From contig NZ_JAQSDR010000032.1 of assembly GCF_029946005.1 (NCBI RefSeq), forward strand, positions 1 to 64,000: a DNA stretch of 64,000 bases, given 5' to 3'. The stretch comes from Aquabacterium sp. (GTDB lineage Bacteria > Pseudomonadota > Gammaproteobacteria > Burkholderiales > Burkholderiaceae_C). Every line of letters begins with the position of its first letter. Within the stretch, counting starts at the first letter, position 1. Positions 44,902 through 53,982 of the stretch are shown piece by piece. A program made the translations under genes and the position numbers. Below the pieces are notes generated by a model. The model did not search any database, was not told where the DNA came from, and worked only from the letters and a program-made list of their open reading frames with translations.

Positions 44902-44929
44902 TTGCTGCAGGGGTTAATGCAGCTATTCT
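44902..44929 (+). promoter_or_regulatory. Promoter with an inverted repeat before the FadB-like gene
   Basis: TTGCTG at 44902-44907 and TATTCT at 44924-44929 with a 16-base spacer make a reasonable sigma-70 promoter. GCTGCA (44904-44909)-N8-TGCAGC (44918-44923) is a perfect inverted repeat lying between and over the elements, placed well for a repressor. It differs from the TGACC-N4-GGTCA operator at 37176. Confidence 0.55.
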
Positions 44930-44971
44930 TACAATGGTTCTTTTCAGATTCCCCACACGAGTGAGATTGGC

Positions 44972-47077
44972 ATGAGCACCTCCTACCAAGTCGCCGACGG
45001 CATCGCCGTCATCACCCTGGAAAATCCCCCCGTCAACGGCCTGGGCCAGAGCACGCGCGCTGGCATCGTCGATGGCATCAACCAGGCGCAGGCCGATGCG
45101 TCTGTGCTGGCCGTGGTCATCACGGGCTCGGGCAAAGTGTTCTGCGGTGGCGCCGACATCCGCGAGTTTGGATCGCCCAAGGCGTCGGCCGCCCCCGACC
45201 TGCATGTCACCATCGCCACGGTCGAAAATTCGGCCAAGCCCGTCGTGGCCGCGATCCATGGCGTGGTGATGGGTGGGGGTTTGGAGTTGGCCCTGGGCTG
45301 CCACTATCGCGTGGCCGCGCCCGGCACGCAAGTGGCCTTGCCTGAAGTGAACATCGGCCTGGTGCCCGGTGCCGGTGGCACGCAACGTTTGCCGCGCGTG
45401 CTGGGTGTGGAAACCGCGCTGGAGATGATCACCACCGGGGTGTCGGTGCCCAGCGAGAAGCTGATCGTGGCGCCTGGCCAGAAGCTGTTCAGCCAACTGG
45501 TCGATGGCGACTTGCTCGCAGGTGCCAAGATTTTTGCCAAGCAGGTTGCCGCGGCGCGTCCGCTGCCTTCGGTGCGCGATCACAAGGTGGCCGCCCCGGC
45601 CGATCCCGAACTCTTCACCAAGACCCGCGCGGCCCTGGCCAAGACTCGCCGCAACTTGGAAGCGCCGCAACGCTGCGTGGACTGCGTGGAAGCCTCGGTC
45701 AGCCTGACTGACCTGGATGCCGGCATCAAGTTCGAGCGCGATGTGTTCGAGCGCCTGCTGACCAGCGAACAGGCCCGCGCTCTGCGCCACGCCTTCTTCG
45801 GCGAACGTGCCGCCAGCAAGATCCCCGATGTGCCCGCTGACACGCCTCTGCGCGACATCAAGCAGGTTGCCATCATTGGCGCGGGCACCATGGGTGGTGG
45901 CATCGCCATGTGTTTCCTGAACGCGGGCGTGCCCGTGGTCATGCTGGAGATGAAGCAAGAGGCCATCGACCGTGGTCTGGGCATCATCCGCAAGAACTAC
46001 GAAGCGCAAGTGTCCAAGGGCAAGCTGGCCCAGGCCAAGTACGAGCAACGCATGAGCCTGCTCAGCACCACGCTGAGCTACAACGACATCGCGCAGGCCG
46101 ACATGGTCATTGAGGCCGTGTTCGAAGACCTGGGCGTGAAGTCGCAGGTCTTCGCCAAGCTGGACGAGGTGATGAAGCCGGGCGCGATCCTGGCCTCCAA
46201 CACCTCGACGTTGGACGTGGACAAGATCGCCGAAGTGACCAAGCGCCCGAGCGATGTGGTGGGCTTGCACTTCTTCAGCCCCGCCAACGTGATGCGCCTG
46301 CTGGAAGTGGTGCGCAGCAAGCACACCGCCAAGGATGTGATGGCCACCGTGATGGCCGTGGCCAAGAAGATCAAGAAAGTGGCGGTGGTGTCGGGCGTGT
46401 GCGATGGCTTCATCGGCAACCGCATGTTCGAGCAGTACACCCGCCAGGCCGGCTTCCTGATCGAAGAGGGCGCCACGCCCGAGCAAGTTGACAAGGCCGC
46501 CGAGAAATTCGGCATGGCCATGGGCCCCTTCCGCGTGGGTGACCTGGCTGGCAACGACATTGGCTGGGCGATCCGCAAACGCCGGTATCTGGAGAAGCCC
46601 AACATGCGTTACAGCAAGGTGGCCGACCTGATCTGCGAGGTGGGTCGTTTTGGCCAAAAAGCGGGCAAGGGCTGGTACGACTACGAAGTCGGCAAGCGCG
46701 AACCCGTGCCATCGACGGAAGTGCTGGCCATCCTCGACAAGTTCCGCCAAGACAACCACATCACCCCGCGCGAGATCAGCGATGAAGAGATCGTGAGCCG
46801 CCTGGTGCTGTCGCTGACCAACGAAGGCGCCAAGATCCTGGAAGAGGGCATTGCCAACCGCGCTTCCGACCTGGACATGGTCTACCTGACCGGTTATGGC
46901 TTCCCCATCTACCGTGGTGGCGCGATGCTGTACGCGGACATGATCGGCCTGCCCAAGGTCATCGAGAAGATGAAAGAGTTCCAGAAGAACCCGCACGATG
47001 ACGCGGCCTTCTGGGAGCCCGCACCTCTGCTGGCCAAGCTGGCCGCCGAGGGCAAGGACTTCAACGGCCAGGCCTGA
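44972..47077 (+). CDS. FadB/FadJ-like two-domain enoyl-CoA hydratase/3-hydroxyacyl-CoA dehydrogenase
   Basis: A 701-residue bifunctional enzyme. Residues 1-190 are crotonase (GGADIREF; HGVVMGGGLELALGC; LPEVNIGLVPGAGGTQRL, with both catalytic Glu present at 105 and 125). Residues 297-680 are hydroxyacyl-CoA dehydrogenase, with NAD-binding IIGAGTMGGGIA (302-312), catalytic His in VVGLHFFSPANVM and a duplicated C-terminal domain. It performs two central beta-oxidation steps. It follows livF, with its own promoter, and is followed by a terminator. Confidence 0.93.
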   Translation: MSTSYQVADGIAVITLENPPVNGLGQSTRAGIVDGINQAQADASVLAVVITGSGKVFCGGADIREFGSPKASAAPDLHVTIATVENSAKPVVAAIHGVVMGGGLELALGCHYRVAAPGTQVALPEVNIGLVPGAGGTQRLPRVLGVETALEMITTGVSVPSEKLIVAPGQKLFSQLVDGDLLAGAKIFAKQVAAARPLPSVRDHKVAAPADPELFTKTRAALAKTRRNLEAPQRCVDCVEASVSLTDLDAGIKFERDVFERLLTSEQARALRHAFFGERAASKIPDVPADTPLRDIKQVAIIGAGTMGGGIAMCFLNAGVPVVMLEMKQEAIDRGLGIIRKNYEAQVSKGKLAQAKYEQRMSLLSTTLSYNDIAQADMVIEAVFEDLGVKSQVFAKLDEVMKPGAILASNTSTLDVDKIAEVTKRPSDVVGLHFFSPANVMRLLEVVRSKHTAKDVMATVMAVAKKIKKVAVVSGVCDGFIGNRMFEQYTRQAGFLIEEGATPEQVDKAAEKFGMAMGPFRVGDLAGNDIGWAIRKRRYLEKPNMRYSKVADLICEVGRFGQKAGKGWYDYEVGKREPVPSTEVLAILDKFRQDNHITPREISDEEIVSRLVLSLTNEGAKILEEGIANRASDLDMVYLTGYGFPIYRGGAMLYADMIGLPKVIEKMKEFQKNPHDDAAFWEPAPLLAKLAAEGKDFNGQA

Positions 47078-47111
47078 TCGGCCAATCGACCACCACGGTT
47101 GACTGAACAAG

Positions 47112-47150
47112 AAGGTCCACAGCACTGATCCAGTCTGTGGGCCTTTTTTT
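47112..47150 (+). terminator. Rho-independent terminator after the FadB-like gene
   Basis: AGGTCCACAG (47113-47122) pairs with CTGTGGGCCT (47135-47144; one G-T), then a run of seven T to 47150. The hydratase gene at 47183 therefore needs another promoter or read-through. Confidence 0.8.
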
Positions 47151-47182
47151 CGGCCGCCCATCCATTTTCATTTGAGGCCAAC

Positions 47183-47962
47183 ATGTCTTTCATTGAAACC
47201 ACGCAGAACGGGCACATCCTTGAGATCCGCGTCAACCGGCCGGAGAAGCACAACGCCTTGTCGCCCGAGATGTACAGCGACATCGCCAAGGCCTATGGCG
47301 AGCTGAGCCGAAACCCGGCCCTGCGCGTGGCGCTGCTCTACGGCGAAGGCAAGCACTTCTCCTCGGGCGTCGAGTTGGACAAGTTCGCGCCCATCTTCGG
47401 CAACGGCAAGGGCTTCGAGATTGGCGAAGGCGAGATCGATCCGTTTGGGCTGCTAGGCCCCCGCCACAGCAAGCCGGTCGTGATGGCGGTGCAGGGCAAC
47501 TGCTTCACCTGGGGGGTCGAGATCATGCTCAACACCGAGGTGCGCGTGGCGGCCGAAGACACGCGCTTTGCCATGCTCGAAGTCAAGCGCGGCATCTTCC
47601 CGTGTGGTGGTGCCACCTTGCGCCTGCCGCAGCAGATGGGCTGGGCCAATGCGCAGCGCTACCTGCTGACGGGCGACTACTGGTACGCGCCCGAGTCGCA
47701 CCGCCTGGGCCTGGTGCAGGAAGTGGTGCCCGCCGGGCAGCAATTGGCCAAGGCGCGCGAGATCGCCGAGCAAATCGCCAAGGCCGCGCCGCTGGGCGTG
47801 CAGAACGTGCTGAAGTCGACCCGCATGGCCTGGAACGAAGGCGAGGCCGAGGCCGCGAAGCACCTGTTCAAAGACCTGCTGCCCGTGATGCAAAGCGAGG
47901 ACGCGGCCGAAGGCATCCGTTCTTTCATCGAGCGCCGCGATGCGGTGTTCACAGGCCGCTGA
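47183..47962 (+). CDS. Enoyl-CoA hydratase/isomerase family (crotonase) protein
   Basis: A 259-residue single-domain crotonase. The start is VNRPEKHNALSPEMYSDIA; the oxyanion-hole segments are GKHFSSGVELD and VQGNCFTWGVEIML. The catalytic-loop Glu is in MLEVKRGIFPCGG. Substrate specificity is not evident; the second crotonase beside the FadB-like enzyme may act on a different chain or branch. Confidence 0.88.
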   Translation: MSFIETTQNGHILEIRVNRPEKHNALSPEMYSDIAKAYGELSRNPALRVALLYGEGKHFSSGVELDKFAPIFGNGKGFEIGEGEIDPFGLLGPRHSKPVVMAVQGNCFTWGVEIMLNTEVRVAAEDTRFAMLEVKRGIFPCGGATLRLPQQMGWANAQRYLLTGDYWYAPESHRLGLVQEVVPAGQQLAKAREIAEQIAKAAPLGVQNVLKSTRMAWNEGEAEAAKHLFKDLLPVMQSEDAAEGIRSFIERRDAVFTGR

Positions 47963-47997
47963 CCGGCCGCACGAACTCAAGTATTCAAGAGACGACC

Positions 47998-49863
47998 ATG
48001 ACCCACCGCGCCACCCTTGACTTCCTGCTGCACGACTGGCTTCACGCCGAAGACCTGAACCAGCGCGAACGCCACACCGACCACAACCGCGAGACTTACG
48101 ACGCGGTGCTGGACCTGAGCGAGAAGATCGCCAGCGAACAGTTTGCGCCGCACAACCGTCTGACCGATGTGCAGGAGCCCGAGTTCGATGGTGTGAAGGT
48201 GCACCTGCCCAAGGAAACACCGGTGGCCTTGCAGGCCTTCAACGACGCGGGCTTGATGGGCGCCAGCAAGGACCCCGAGCTGGGCGGCATGCAGTTGCCC
48301 ACCGTGGTCGAGATGGCCTCGATGAGCTTCTTCTACAAGGCCAGCGTGTCGCTTGCGGCCTACCCGATGCTGACGCGCGGCAACGCCAACACCATCCTGG
48401 CGCATGGCACCCCTTTGCAGATCGACGTGTTTGCCAAAGGCGGTTTTGAAGGCCGCACCTTTGGCACCATGTGCCTGAGCGAGCCGCAGGCAGGATCAAG
48501 CCTGTCGGACATCGCCACCAAGGCCGTGCCCGATGTGCGCGGCGATGGCAGCGGCATCGATTGGGCGCAGGATGCCTTGGGCCCACGCCACCGCCTGACC
48601 GGCAACAAGATGTGGATCTCGGGCGGCGAGCACGAGATGGGCGAGAACATCGTGCACTTGGTGCTGGCCAAGATCCCGGGTGAAGATGGCAAGACCATCC
48701 CCGGCGTGAAAGGCATCTCCCTGTTCATCGTTCCGCGCAAACTGGTGAAGCAGGATGGTGCCATCACCGATCAACGCAACGACGTGGCGCTGGCGGGCCT
48801 GAACCACAAGCTGGGTTACCGCGGCACGGTCAACACCTTGCTGAACTTTGGCGAAGGCAAGTTCCTGGTGAACGGGCAGGCGGGTGCCGTGGGCTACCTG
48901 ATCGGCAAGCACGGCGAAGGCCTGAAGTGCATGTTCACCTTGATGAACGAGGCCCGCATCAGCGTGGGCTTGGGCGCGACGATGCTGGGCTACGCAGGCT
49001 ACGAGGCCTCGCTTGCATATGCTTTGCAGCGCCCTCAAGGCCGGCGCATGGGCGCGGGTGGCAAGGACCACAGCGCGCCGCAGATCTCGATCATCGAGCA
49101 CACCGACGTCAAGCGCATGCTGCTGCAGCAAAAGGCGATTGCCGAAGGCGGCCTGGCCCTGGGCCTGTTGTGCGCGCGCCTGGTGGATGAGGAATACACC
49201 GGCACCGCGGCCGAGGCAGAGCACGCCGGCCTGCTGCTGGAGCTGCTGACCCCGATCGCCAAGAGCTGGCCCAGCGAATGGGCGCAAGAGGCCAACAGCC
49301 TGGCCATCCAGATCCTGGGCGGCTATGGCTACACGCGCGACTTCCCGGTTGAGCAGTATTGGCGTGACAACCGCTTGAACATGATCCACGAAGGCACGCA
49401 CGGCATCCAGGGCCTGGACCTGCTGGGCCGCAAGGTGGTGATGAATGGCGGCAAGGCCTTGAGCGTGCTGGCCGAGCGCATCAGCCAGACCATCCAGAAG
49501 GCGGGGCAGATCGACGGCTTGGCGGTGCACAGCAATGCGCTGGCGCAGGCGCTGCAGAAGGTGGGGGCCACCACCAAGGCCGCCTGGTCCACGGGCCTGC
49601 CTGAAGAGGCCCTGGCCAATGCCACGCCTTACCTGCAAGGCTTTGGCCACACGGTGCTGGCGTGGATCTGGCTGGAGTTGGCCATCGCGGCCAAGGCTGC
49701 GCTGTCGTCTGGTCACAGCCCGCTGGGTGAAGGCTTCCTGCACGGCAAGTTGGCCGCTTGCGATTACTTCTTCAACTTCGAACTGCCCAAGATCGACGCC
49801 TGGCTGGGCGTGGTCGCGCGCCGCGACATGACCTGCGCGCAGGTCCAGGCCGACTGGTTCTGA
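47998..49863 (+). CDS. Long acyl-CoA dehydrogenase (DmdC-type)
   Basis: A 621-residue flavoprotein that oxidises acyl-CoA to enoyl-CoA. It belongs to the long subgroup of about 600 residues, with an N-terminal capping domain and a C-terminal extra domain. Motifs: TMCLSEPQAGSSLSDI (FAD/acyl site), MWISGGEHEMGENIVHL, QILGGYGYTRDFPVEQYWRD and IHEGTHGIQGLDLLGRKV. The ATG at 47998 matches the family start. Electrons would pass to ETF. Confidence 0.92.
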   Translation: MTHRATLDFLLHDWLHAEDLNQRERHTDHNRETYDAVLDLSEKIASEQFAPHNRLTDVQEPEFDGVKVHLPKETPVALQAFNDAGLMGASKDPELGGMQLPTVVEMASMSFFYKASVSLAAYPMLTRGNANTILAHGTPLQIDVFAKGGFEGRTFGTMCLSEPQAGSSLSDIATKAVPDVRGDGSGIDWAQDALGPRHRLTGNKMWISGGEHEMGENIVHLVLAKIPGEDGKTIPGVKGISLFIVPRKLVKQDGAITDQRNDVALAGLNHKLGYRGTVNTLLNFGEGKFLVNGQAGAVGYLIGKHGEGLKCMFTLMNEARISVGLGATMLGYAGYEASLAYALQRPQGRRMGAGGKDHSAPQISIIEHTDVKRMLLQQKAIAEGGLALGLLCARLVDEEYTGTAAEAEHAGLLLELLTPIAKSWPSEWAQEANSLAIQILGGYGYTRDFPVEQYWRDNRLNMIHEGTHGIQGLDLLGRKVVMNGGKALSVLAERISQTIQKAGQIDGLAVHSNALAQALQKVGATTKAAWSTGLPEEALANATPYLQGFGHTVLAWIWLELAIAAKAALSSGHSPLGEGFLHGKLAACDYFFNFELPKIDAWLGVVARRDMTCAQVQADWF

Positions 49864-49894
49864 AAACATCCCCATTGATTCAAGGAAGAACAAC

Positions 49895-50176
49895 ATGATT
49901 CGTCACATCGTGATCTTCACGCTCAAAGGCCCGGAAGACGCCCCCAAGGTCCAGGCCTTGCTCGACAGCTGCAAGGGCCTGGTGCCCGGCATGCACGAGT
50001 TCGACGTCGGCATCAAGACCGAAGGCCTGGAGGCCAATGCCGATGTGGTGTTGATCTCGACCTTTGAAGACGCGGCCGCGCTGGCTGCCTACCAGCCGCA
50101 CCCGCACCACCAGGGCGTGGTGGCGCAGATCCGCGAGATGGCGGCCTCGCGCCACGTGCTCGATTACTTTTGCTGA
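49895..50176 (+). CDS. Dabb-family (stress-responsive A/B barrel) small protein
   Basis: A 93-residue dimeric alpha/beta-barrel protein (start IRHIVIFTLKGPEDAPKVQALL; end YQPHPHHQGVVAQIREM). The family includes small enzymes that act on polyketide-like or aromatic substrates and stress proteins of unknown role. In a beta-oxidation operon a role in handling an unusual intermediate is possible, but this is guesswork. Confidence 0.78.
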   Translation: MIRHIVIFTLKGPEDAPKVQALLDSCKGLVPGMHEFDVGIKTEGLEANADVVLISTFEDAAALAAYQPHPHHQGVVAQIREMAASRHVLDYFC

Positions 50177-50208
50177 ACGCCGCTTCAACGCCAACGCAAG
50201 GATTCAAG

Positions 50209-51006
50209 ATGACCACTCCCCGCAAAGTTCAACAACTCTTTGACCTGACCGGCCGCACGGCACTCATCACCGGAGGCTCGCGTGGCCTGGGCCTGCAGAT
50301 GGCCCATGCCCTGGGCGAAGCAGGCGCCAAGGTCTTGATCAGCTCGCGCAAGGCGGCCGACCTGGAAGAGGCGGTGGCCTCACTTCAAGCGGCGGGCATC
50401 GATGCCAGCTTCATCGCGGCGGATGCTGGCAAGCCGCAAGACATCCAACGGCTCGCCGACGAGGCGCTGGCCCGCTTGGGTCACATCGACATCCTGGTCA
50501 ACAACGCGGGTGCCAGCTGGGGGGCGCCCGCGCAGGAGCACCCGCTGGAAGCCTGGGACAAGGTCATGAACCTGAACGTGCGCGGCTATTTTTTGCTGTC
50601 GCAAGCGGTGGCCAAGGCCAGCATGATCCCGCGCAAGCAGGGCCGCATCATCAATGTGGCGTCCATTGCCGGCCTGGGCGGCAACCCGCCTTTCATGCAG
50701 ACCATCGCCTACAACACCAGCAAGGGCGCGGTGGTGAACTTCACGCGCGCGCTGGCCTGCGAATGGGGGCACCTGGGCATCCGGGTCAATGCCATCGCGC
50801 CGGGCTTCTTCCCCAGCAAGATGACGGCAGGCCTGTTGAGCATGGCAGGCGAGGACAACATCGCCAAGGGCGCGCCCTTGCTGCGCATTGGCGATGACGA
50901 AGACCTGAAAGGCGTCACGCTGCTCTTTGCCAGTGACGCTGGCAAGCACATCACCGGGCAGATCTTGCCGGTTGATGGCGGGGTCAGCGCCTTGATTGGC
51001 GGCTGA
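50209..51006 (+). CDS. Short-chain dehydrogenase/reductase (first copy)
   Basis: A 265-residue classical SDR. The nucleotide-binding TGGSRGLGLQM lies near residue 22, the catalytic YNTSKGA (YxxxK) further on, and the start VQQLFDLTGRTALI is usual. It resembles 3-ketoacyl- or gluconate-type reductases. The ATG at 50209 follows AAGGATTCA. Substrate unknown; it lies inside the catabolic region. Confidence 0.88.
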   Translation: MTTPRKVQQLFDLTGRTALITGGSRGLGLQMAHALGEAGAKVLISSRKAADLEEAVASLQAAGIDASFIAADAGKPQDIQRLADEALARLGHIDILVNNAGASWGAPAQEHPLEAWDKVMNLNVRGYFLLSQAVAKASMIPRKQGRIINVASIAGLGGNPPFMQTIAYNTSKGAVVNFTRALACEWGHLGIRVNAIAPGFFPSKMTAGLLSMAGEDNIAKGAPLLRIGDDEDLKGVTLLFASDAGKHITGQILPVDGGVSALIGG

Positions 51007-51053
51007 TCTCGATCGCTGATGACTCCCACCGACAAAACCTGAGGAACCAGACC

Positions 51054-52082
51054 ATGAGCACCATGAACCACCAGATCCAGTTGGCTTCTCGCCCCCAAGG
51101 CGAGGCCACCACCGACAACTTCCAGCTGGTCGAAACGCCTGTGCCTTCGCAGGCCGAATTGAGCGATGGCCAGGTGGTGATCAAGCACCACTACCTGTCG
51201 CTCGATCCCTACATGCGCGGCCGAATGAACGACAGCAAGAGCTACGCCGAACCCCAACCGCTGAACACCGTGATGATCGGCGGCACTGTGGGCGAAGTGG
51301 TGGCCAGCAAGCACCCCAAGTTTGCCGTGGGCGACCAGGTGGCGGGCATGGGCGGCTGGCAGGAATACGCGGTCGTTGATGCCAATGTGCGCGGCGCCAT
51401 CCACAAGGTCGACACCACGCACATCCCGCTGTCGGCTTACCTGGGTTCGGTCGGCATGCCGGGGGTCACGGGCTGGTACGGCCTCGTCAAGATCATCGAC
51501 CCCAAGGCGGGCGAGACCGTGGTGGTCAGCGCGGCCAGCGGCGCGGTGGGCAGCGTGGTGGGGCAATTGGCCAAGGCGCGCGGTTGCCGTGTGGTGGGCT
51601 TTGCGGGGGGCTCCGACAAGTGCAAGTATGTGGTCGATGAGTTGGGCTTCGATGCCTGTATCGACTACAAGGCACAACCTGATTCGCGCAGCCTGTACAA
51701 GGCCTTGAAGGAGGCGACGCCCGATGGCATCGATGGCTACTTCGAGAACGTGGGCGGTGCCATTTTGGATGCCGTGATGGCCCGCATGAATGCCTTTGGC
51801 CGCATTGCCATGTGCGGCATGATCGCTGGCTACGATGGCCAGCCCATGCCCTTGGCCAACCCCGCCATGATCCTCGTGTCGCGCCTGAAGATCGAAGGCT
51901 TCATCGTGAGCGAGCACCCTGAGGTGTGGCCCGACGCCATGAAGGAGCTGGGCACCATGGTCGCCACTGGCAAGATGAAATTCCGCGAGTCGATCGCGCA
52001 AGGCATTGCCAGCGCGCCCGAGGCCTTCCTGGGCTTGCTCAAGGGCAAGAACTTTGGCAAACAGCTGGTCAAGCTGGTCTGA
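51054..52082 (+). CDS. Zinc-free medium-chain NADP-dependent oxidoreductase
   Basis: A 342-residue medium-chain reductase of the leukotriene B4/curcumin reductase group. It has the start QIQLASRPQGEATTDNFQLV, the family's YLSLDPYMRGRMND and the nucleotide motif VSAASGAVGSVVGQLAKARG. Such enzymes reduce C=C bonds of enones. The place between two SDR genes suggests a role in saturating an unsaturated intermediate. Confidence 0.9.
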   Translation: MSTMNHQIQLASRPQGEATTDNFQLVETPVPSQAELSDGQVVIKHHYLSLDPYMRGRMNDSKSYAEPQPLNTVMIGGTVGEVVASKHPKFAVGDQVAGMGGWQEYAVVDANVRGAIHKVDTTHIPLSAYLGSVGMPGVTGWYGLVKIIDPKAGETVVVSAASGAVGSVVGQLAKARGCRVVGFAGGSDKCKYVVDELGFDACIDYKAQPDSRSLYKALKEATPDGIDGYFENVGGAILDAVMARMNAFGRIAMCGMIAGYDGQPMPLANPAMILVSRLKIEGFIVSEHPEVWPDAMKELGTMVATGKMKFRESIAQGIASAPEAFLGLLKGKNFGKQLVKLV

Positions 52083-52102
52083 ACACTTTGAAGGACAACA
52101 CC

Positions 52103-53026
52103 ATGTCGATCATGAATTTAAAGGCTGGGCAGACGGCCGTCATCACGGGAGCTGGCAGCGGCTTTGGTCTGGAGTTGGCGCGCTTGGGCGCGGCCAAGGG
52201 TCTGAACCTGGTCATCGCGGATGTGCAGCAAGATGCGCTGGACGCGGCCAAGGCCGAGTTGACGGGACTGGGGGCCAAGGTGGCGGCGTTGCGCAGCGAT
52301 GTTTCGCAGGCAGCCGACATCGAGGCTTTGGCCGTCTTTTGCCTGGAGCAATTTGGCGTGCCGAACCTGGTGATCAACAACGCCGGTGTGGCCCACGGTG
52401 GCCTGATCTGGGAGCACACCACCAGCGACTGGGAATGGGTGCTGGGTGTGAACCTGTGGGGCGTGATCCATGGCGTGCGCGTGTTCACCCCCCTGATGCT
52501 GGAGGCGGCTCGCAAGGATCCCCAATGGCAAGGTCACATCGTGAACGTGGCCTCGATGGCCGGCTTGCTGAATTCGCCCAACATGGGCGCCTACAACGTC
52601 AGCAAGCACGCGGTGGTCAGCCTGACCGAGACTTTGTTCCAGGACCTGGCCTTGGTCACCGAGCAAGTGCATGCGTCGGTGCTGTGCCCGTACTTCGTGC
52701 CCACCGGCATCCACCAGTCGCACCGCAATCGCCCGGCCGAACTGCGCACCGAAGGCAAGCCCACGCCCAGCCAGATCATCGCGCAGGCCATGAGCACCAA
52801 GGCGGTCACGTCAGGCCGCGTGTCGGCCAATGACGTGGCGCAACTGGTGTTCAACGCGGTCGAGCAGAACCAGTTCTACGTCTACAGCCACCCGCAAGCG
52901 CTTGGCATGGTGCAGACGCGGCTCGAGGACGTGGTGCAGGCGCGCAATCCGACGGATCCCTTCGCGGGCAAGCCGGAGTTGGGCGAAAGCTTGCGGAAGT
53001 CTCTGCGCGAAGTCATGGGCGGCTGA
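52103..53026 (+). CDS. Short-chain dehydrogenase/reductase (second copy)
   Basis: A 307-residue SDR with a longer C-terminus than the first copy. Motifs: AVITGAGSGFGLELARLG, NNAGVAHGGLIWEHTT and the catalytic YNVSKHAVVSLTE. The start at 52103 (MSIMNLKAGQ) has GGACAACACC just upstream; the next ATG is nine bases in. It is the last gene of the catabolic region and is convergent with rapZ, 26 bases away. Confidence 0.87.
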   Translation: MSIMNLKAGQTAVITGAGSGFGLELARLGAAKGLNLVIADVQQDALDAAKAELTGLGAKVAALRSDVSQAADIEALAVFCLEQFGVPNLVINNAGVAHGGLIWEHTTSDWEWVLGVNLWGVIHGVRVFTPLMLEAARKDPQWQGHIVNVASMAGLLNSPNMGAYNVSKHAVVSLTETLFQDLALVTEQVHASVLCPYFVPTGIHQSHRNRPAELRTEGKPTPSQIIAQAMSTKAVTSGRVSANDVAQLVFNAVEQNQFYVYSHPQALGMVQTRLEDVVQARNPTDPFAGKPELGESLRKSLREVMGG

Positions 53027-53052
53027 CGCCAGCCCCGCAGGACGCGTTGTGG

Positions 53053-53982
53053 CTAGCGAGCGTCCTGCTCGCGGTGGCGTGCCAGTGCCACGCCCCGCTT
53101 CACGAAGCGTGCCACCAGTTGCTCGACGCAATACACCGAGCGGTGTTGCCCGCCCGTGCAGCCGATGGCCACGGTCACGTAGCTGCGTTGATCACCTTCC
53201 AGGGTGGGCAGCCAGCGCAGCAGGAAAGTCTCGATTTGCCCGATCATCTCGGCCGCTTCGGGCTGCTGGCGCAGGTAATCGATCACCGGCTGGTCGCGGC
53301 CCGTCAAGGGGCGCAGTTCTTTCAGGTAATAGGGGTTGGGCAGCATGCGCACATCGAACACGAAGTCGGCGTCCATGGGCACGCCCTGCTTGTAGGCGAA
53401 GGACTCGAACACCAGGGTCAGGCGCGACGGCTCGGCTTGCACCACGTTGCGGATCCACGAGCGCAATTGCGCGGGCCGCAGCAGTGAGGTGTCGATCACG
53501 GCCGACACTTCGCGCAGCGGCTCCAGCAGTTCGCGCTCCAGGTTGATGGTGTCGATCAAGGCCTGGTCCTGATAGGCCAGCTGCTCGTCCATTTGATCGG
53601 GCATGGGGGGCAGGCCGACGAAGGATCGGGTGGGTTGCTTGGTCTGCAGCAGCGGGTGAGGGCGGCGTGTTTCTGAGAAACGCCGCACCAGGGCATCGGT
53701 GCTGGCATCCAGAAACACCGACTTCACGCGCACGCCCTCGGCCTTCAGTTCGGCCAGGATGGGCATCAGGCTGGGCAGGGATTGAGCGCTGCGCACATCC
53801 ACCGCCACGGCCACGCGGCGGCGTTGCGGCTCGGCTCTAGCCAGCTCCAGGGTGATCAAACCGCGCAGCAATTCAGGCGGCAGGTTGTCCACGCAAAAGT
53901 AGCCGGCGTCTTCCAAAGCATTGATGGCCACGGACTTGCCCGAGCCTGAGATGCCGGTCAGGAAGACGACGTCCAGGCTCAT
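53053..53982 (-). CDS. rapZ: RNase adaptor protein RapZ
   Basis: RapZ binds GlmZ sRNA and presents it to RNase E, tuning glucosamine-6-phosphate synthase in enterobacteria; homologues are widespread. The 309-residue product has a P-loop ([19 protein letters not shown]), DVRSAQSLP and the conserved C-terminal [17 protein letters not shown]. In many betaproteobacteria it lies near ptsH/hprK; here it is the downstream gene of recN, overlapping it by four bases. Confidence 0.93.
   Translation of the reverse strand: MSLDVVFLTGISGSGKSVAINALEDAGYFCVDNLPPELLRGLITLELARAEPQRRRVAVAVDVRSAQSLPSLMPILAELKAEGVRVKSVFLDASTDALVRRFSETRRPHPLLQTKQPTRSFVGLPPMPDQMDEQLAYQDQALIDTINLERELLEPLREVSAVIDTSLLRPAQLRSWIRNVVQAEPSRLTLVFESFAYKQGVPMDADFVFDVRMLPNPYYLKELRPLTGRDQPVIDYLRQQPEAAEMIGQIETFLLRWLPTLEGDQRSYVTVAIGCTGGQHRSVYCVEQLVARFVKRGVALARHREQDAR

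Noticed and set aside
44864..47161. Open frame of 765 codons antisense to the FadB-like gene
   Set aside because: It is the shadow of a strongly coding gene; the His/Gln-rich product resembles no family.
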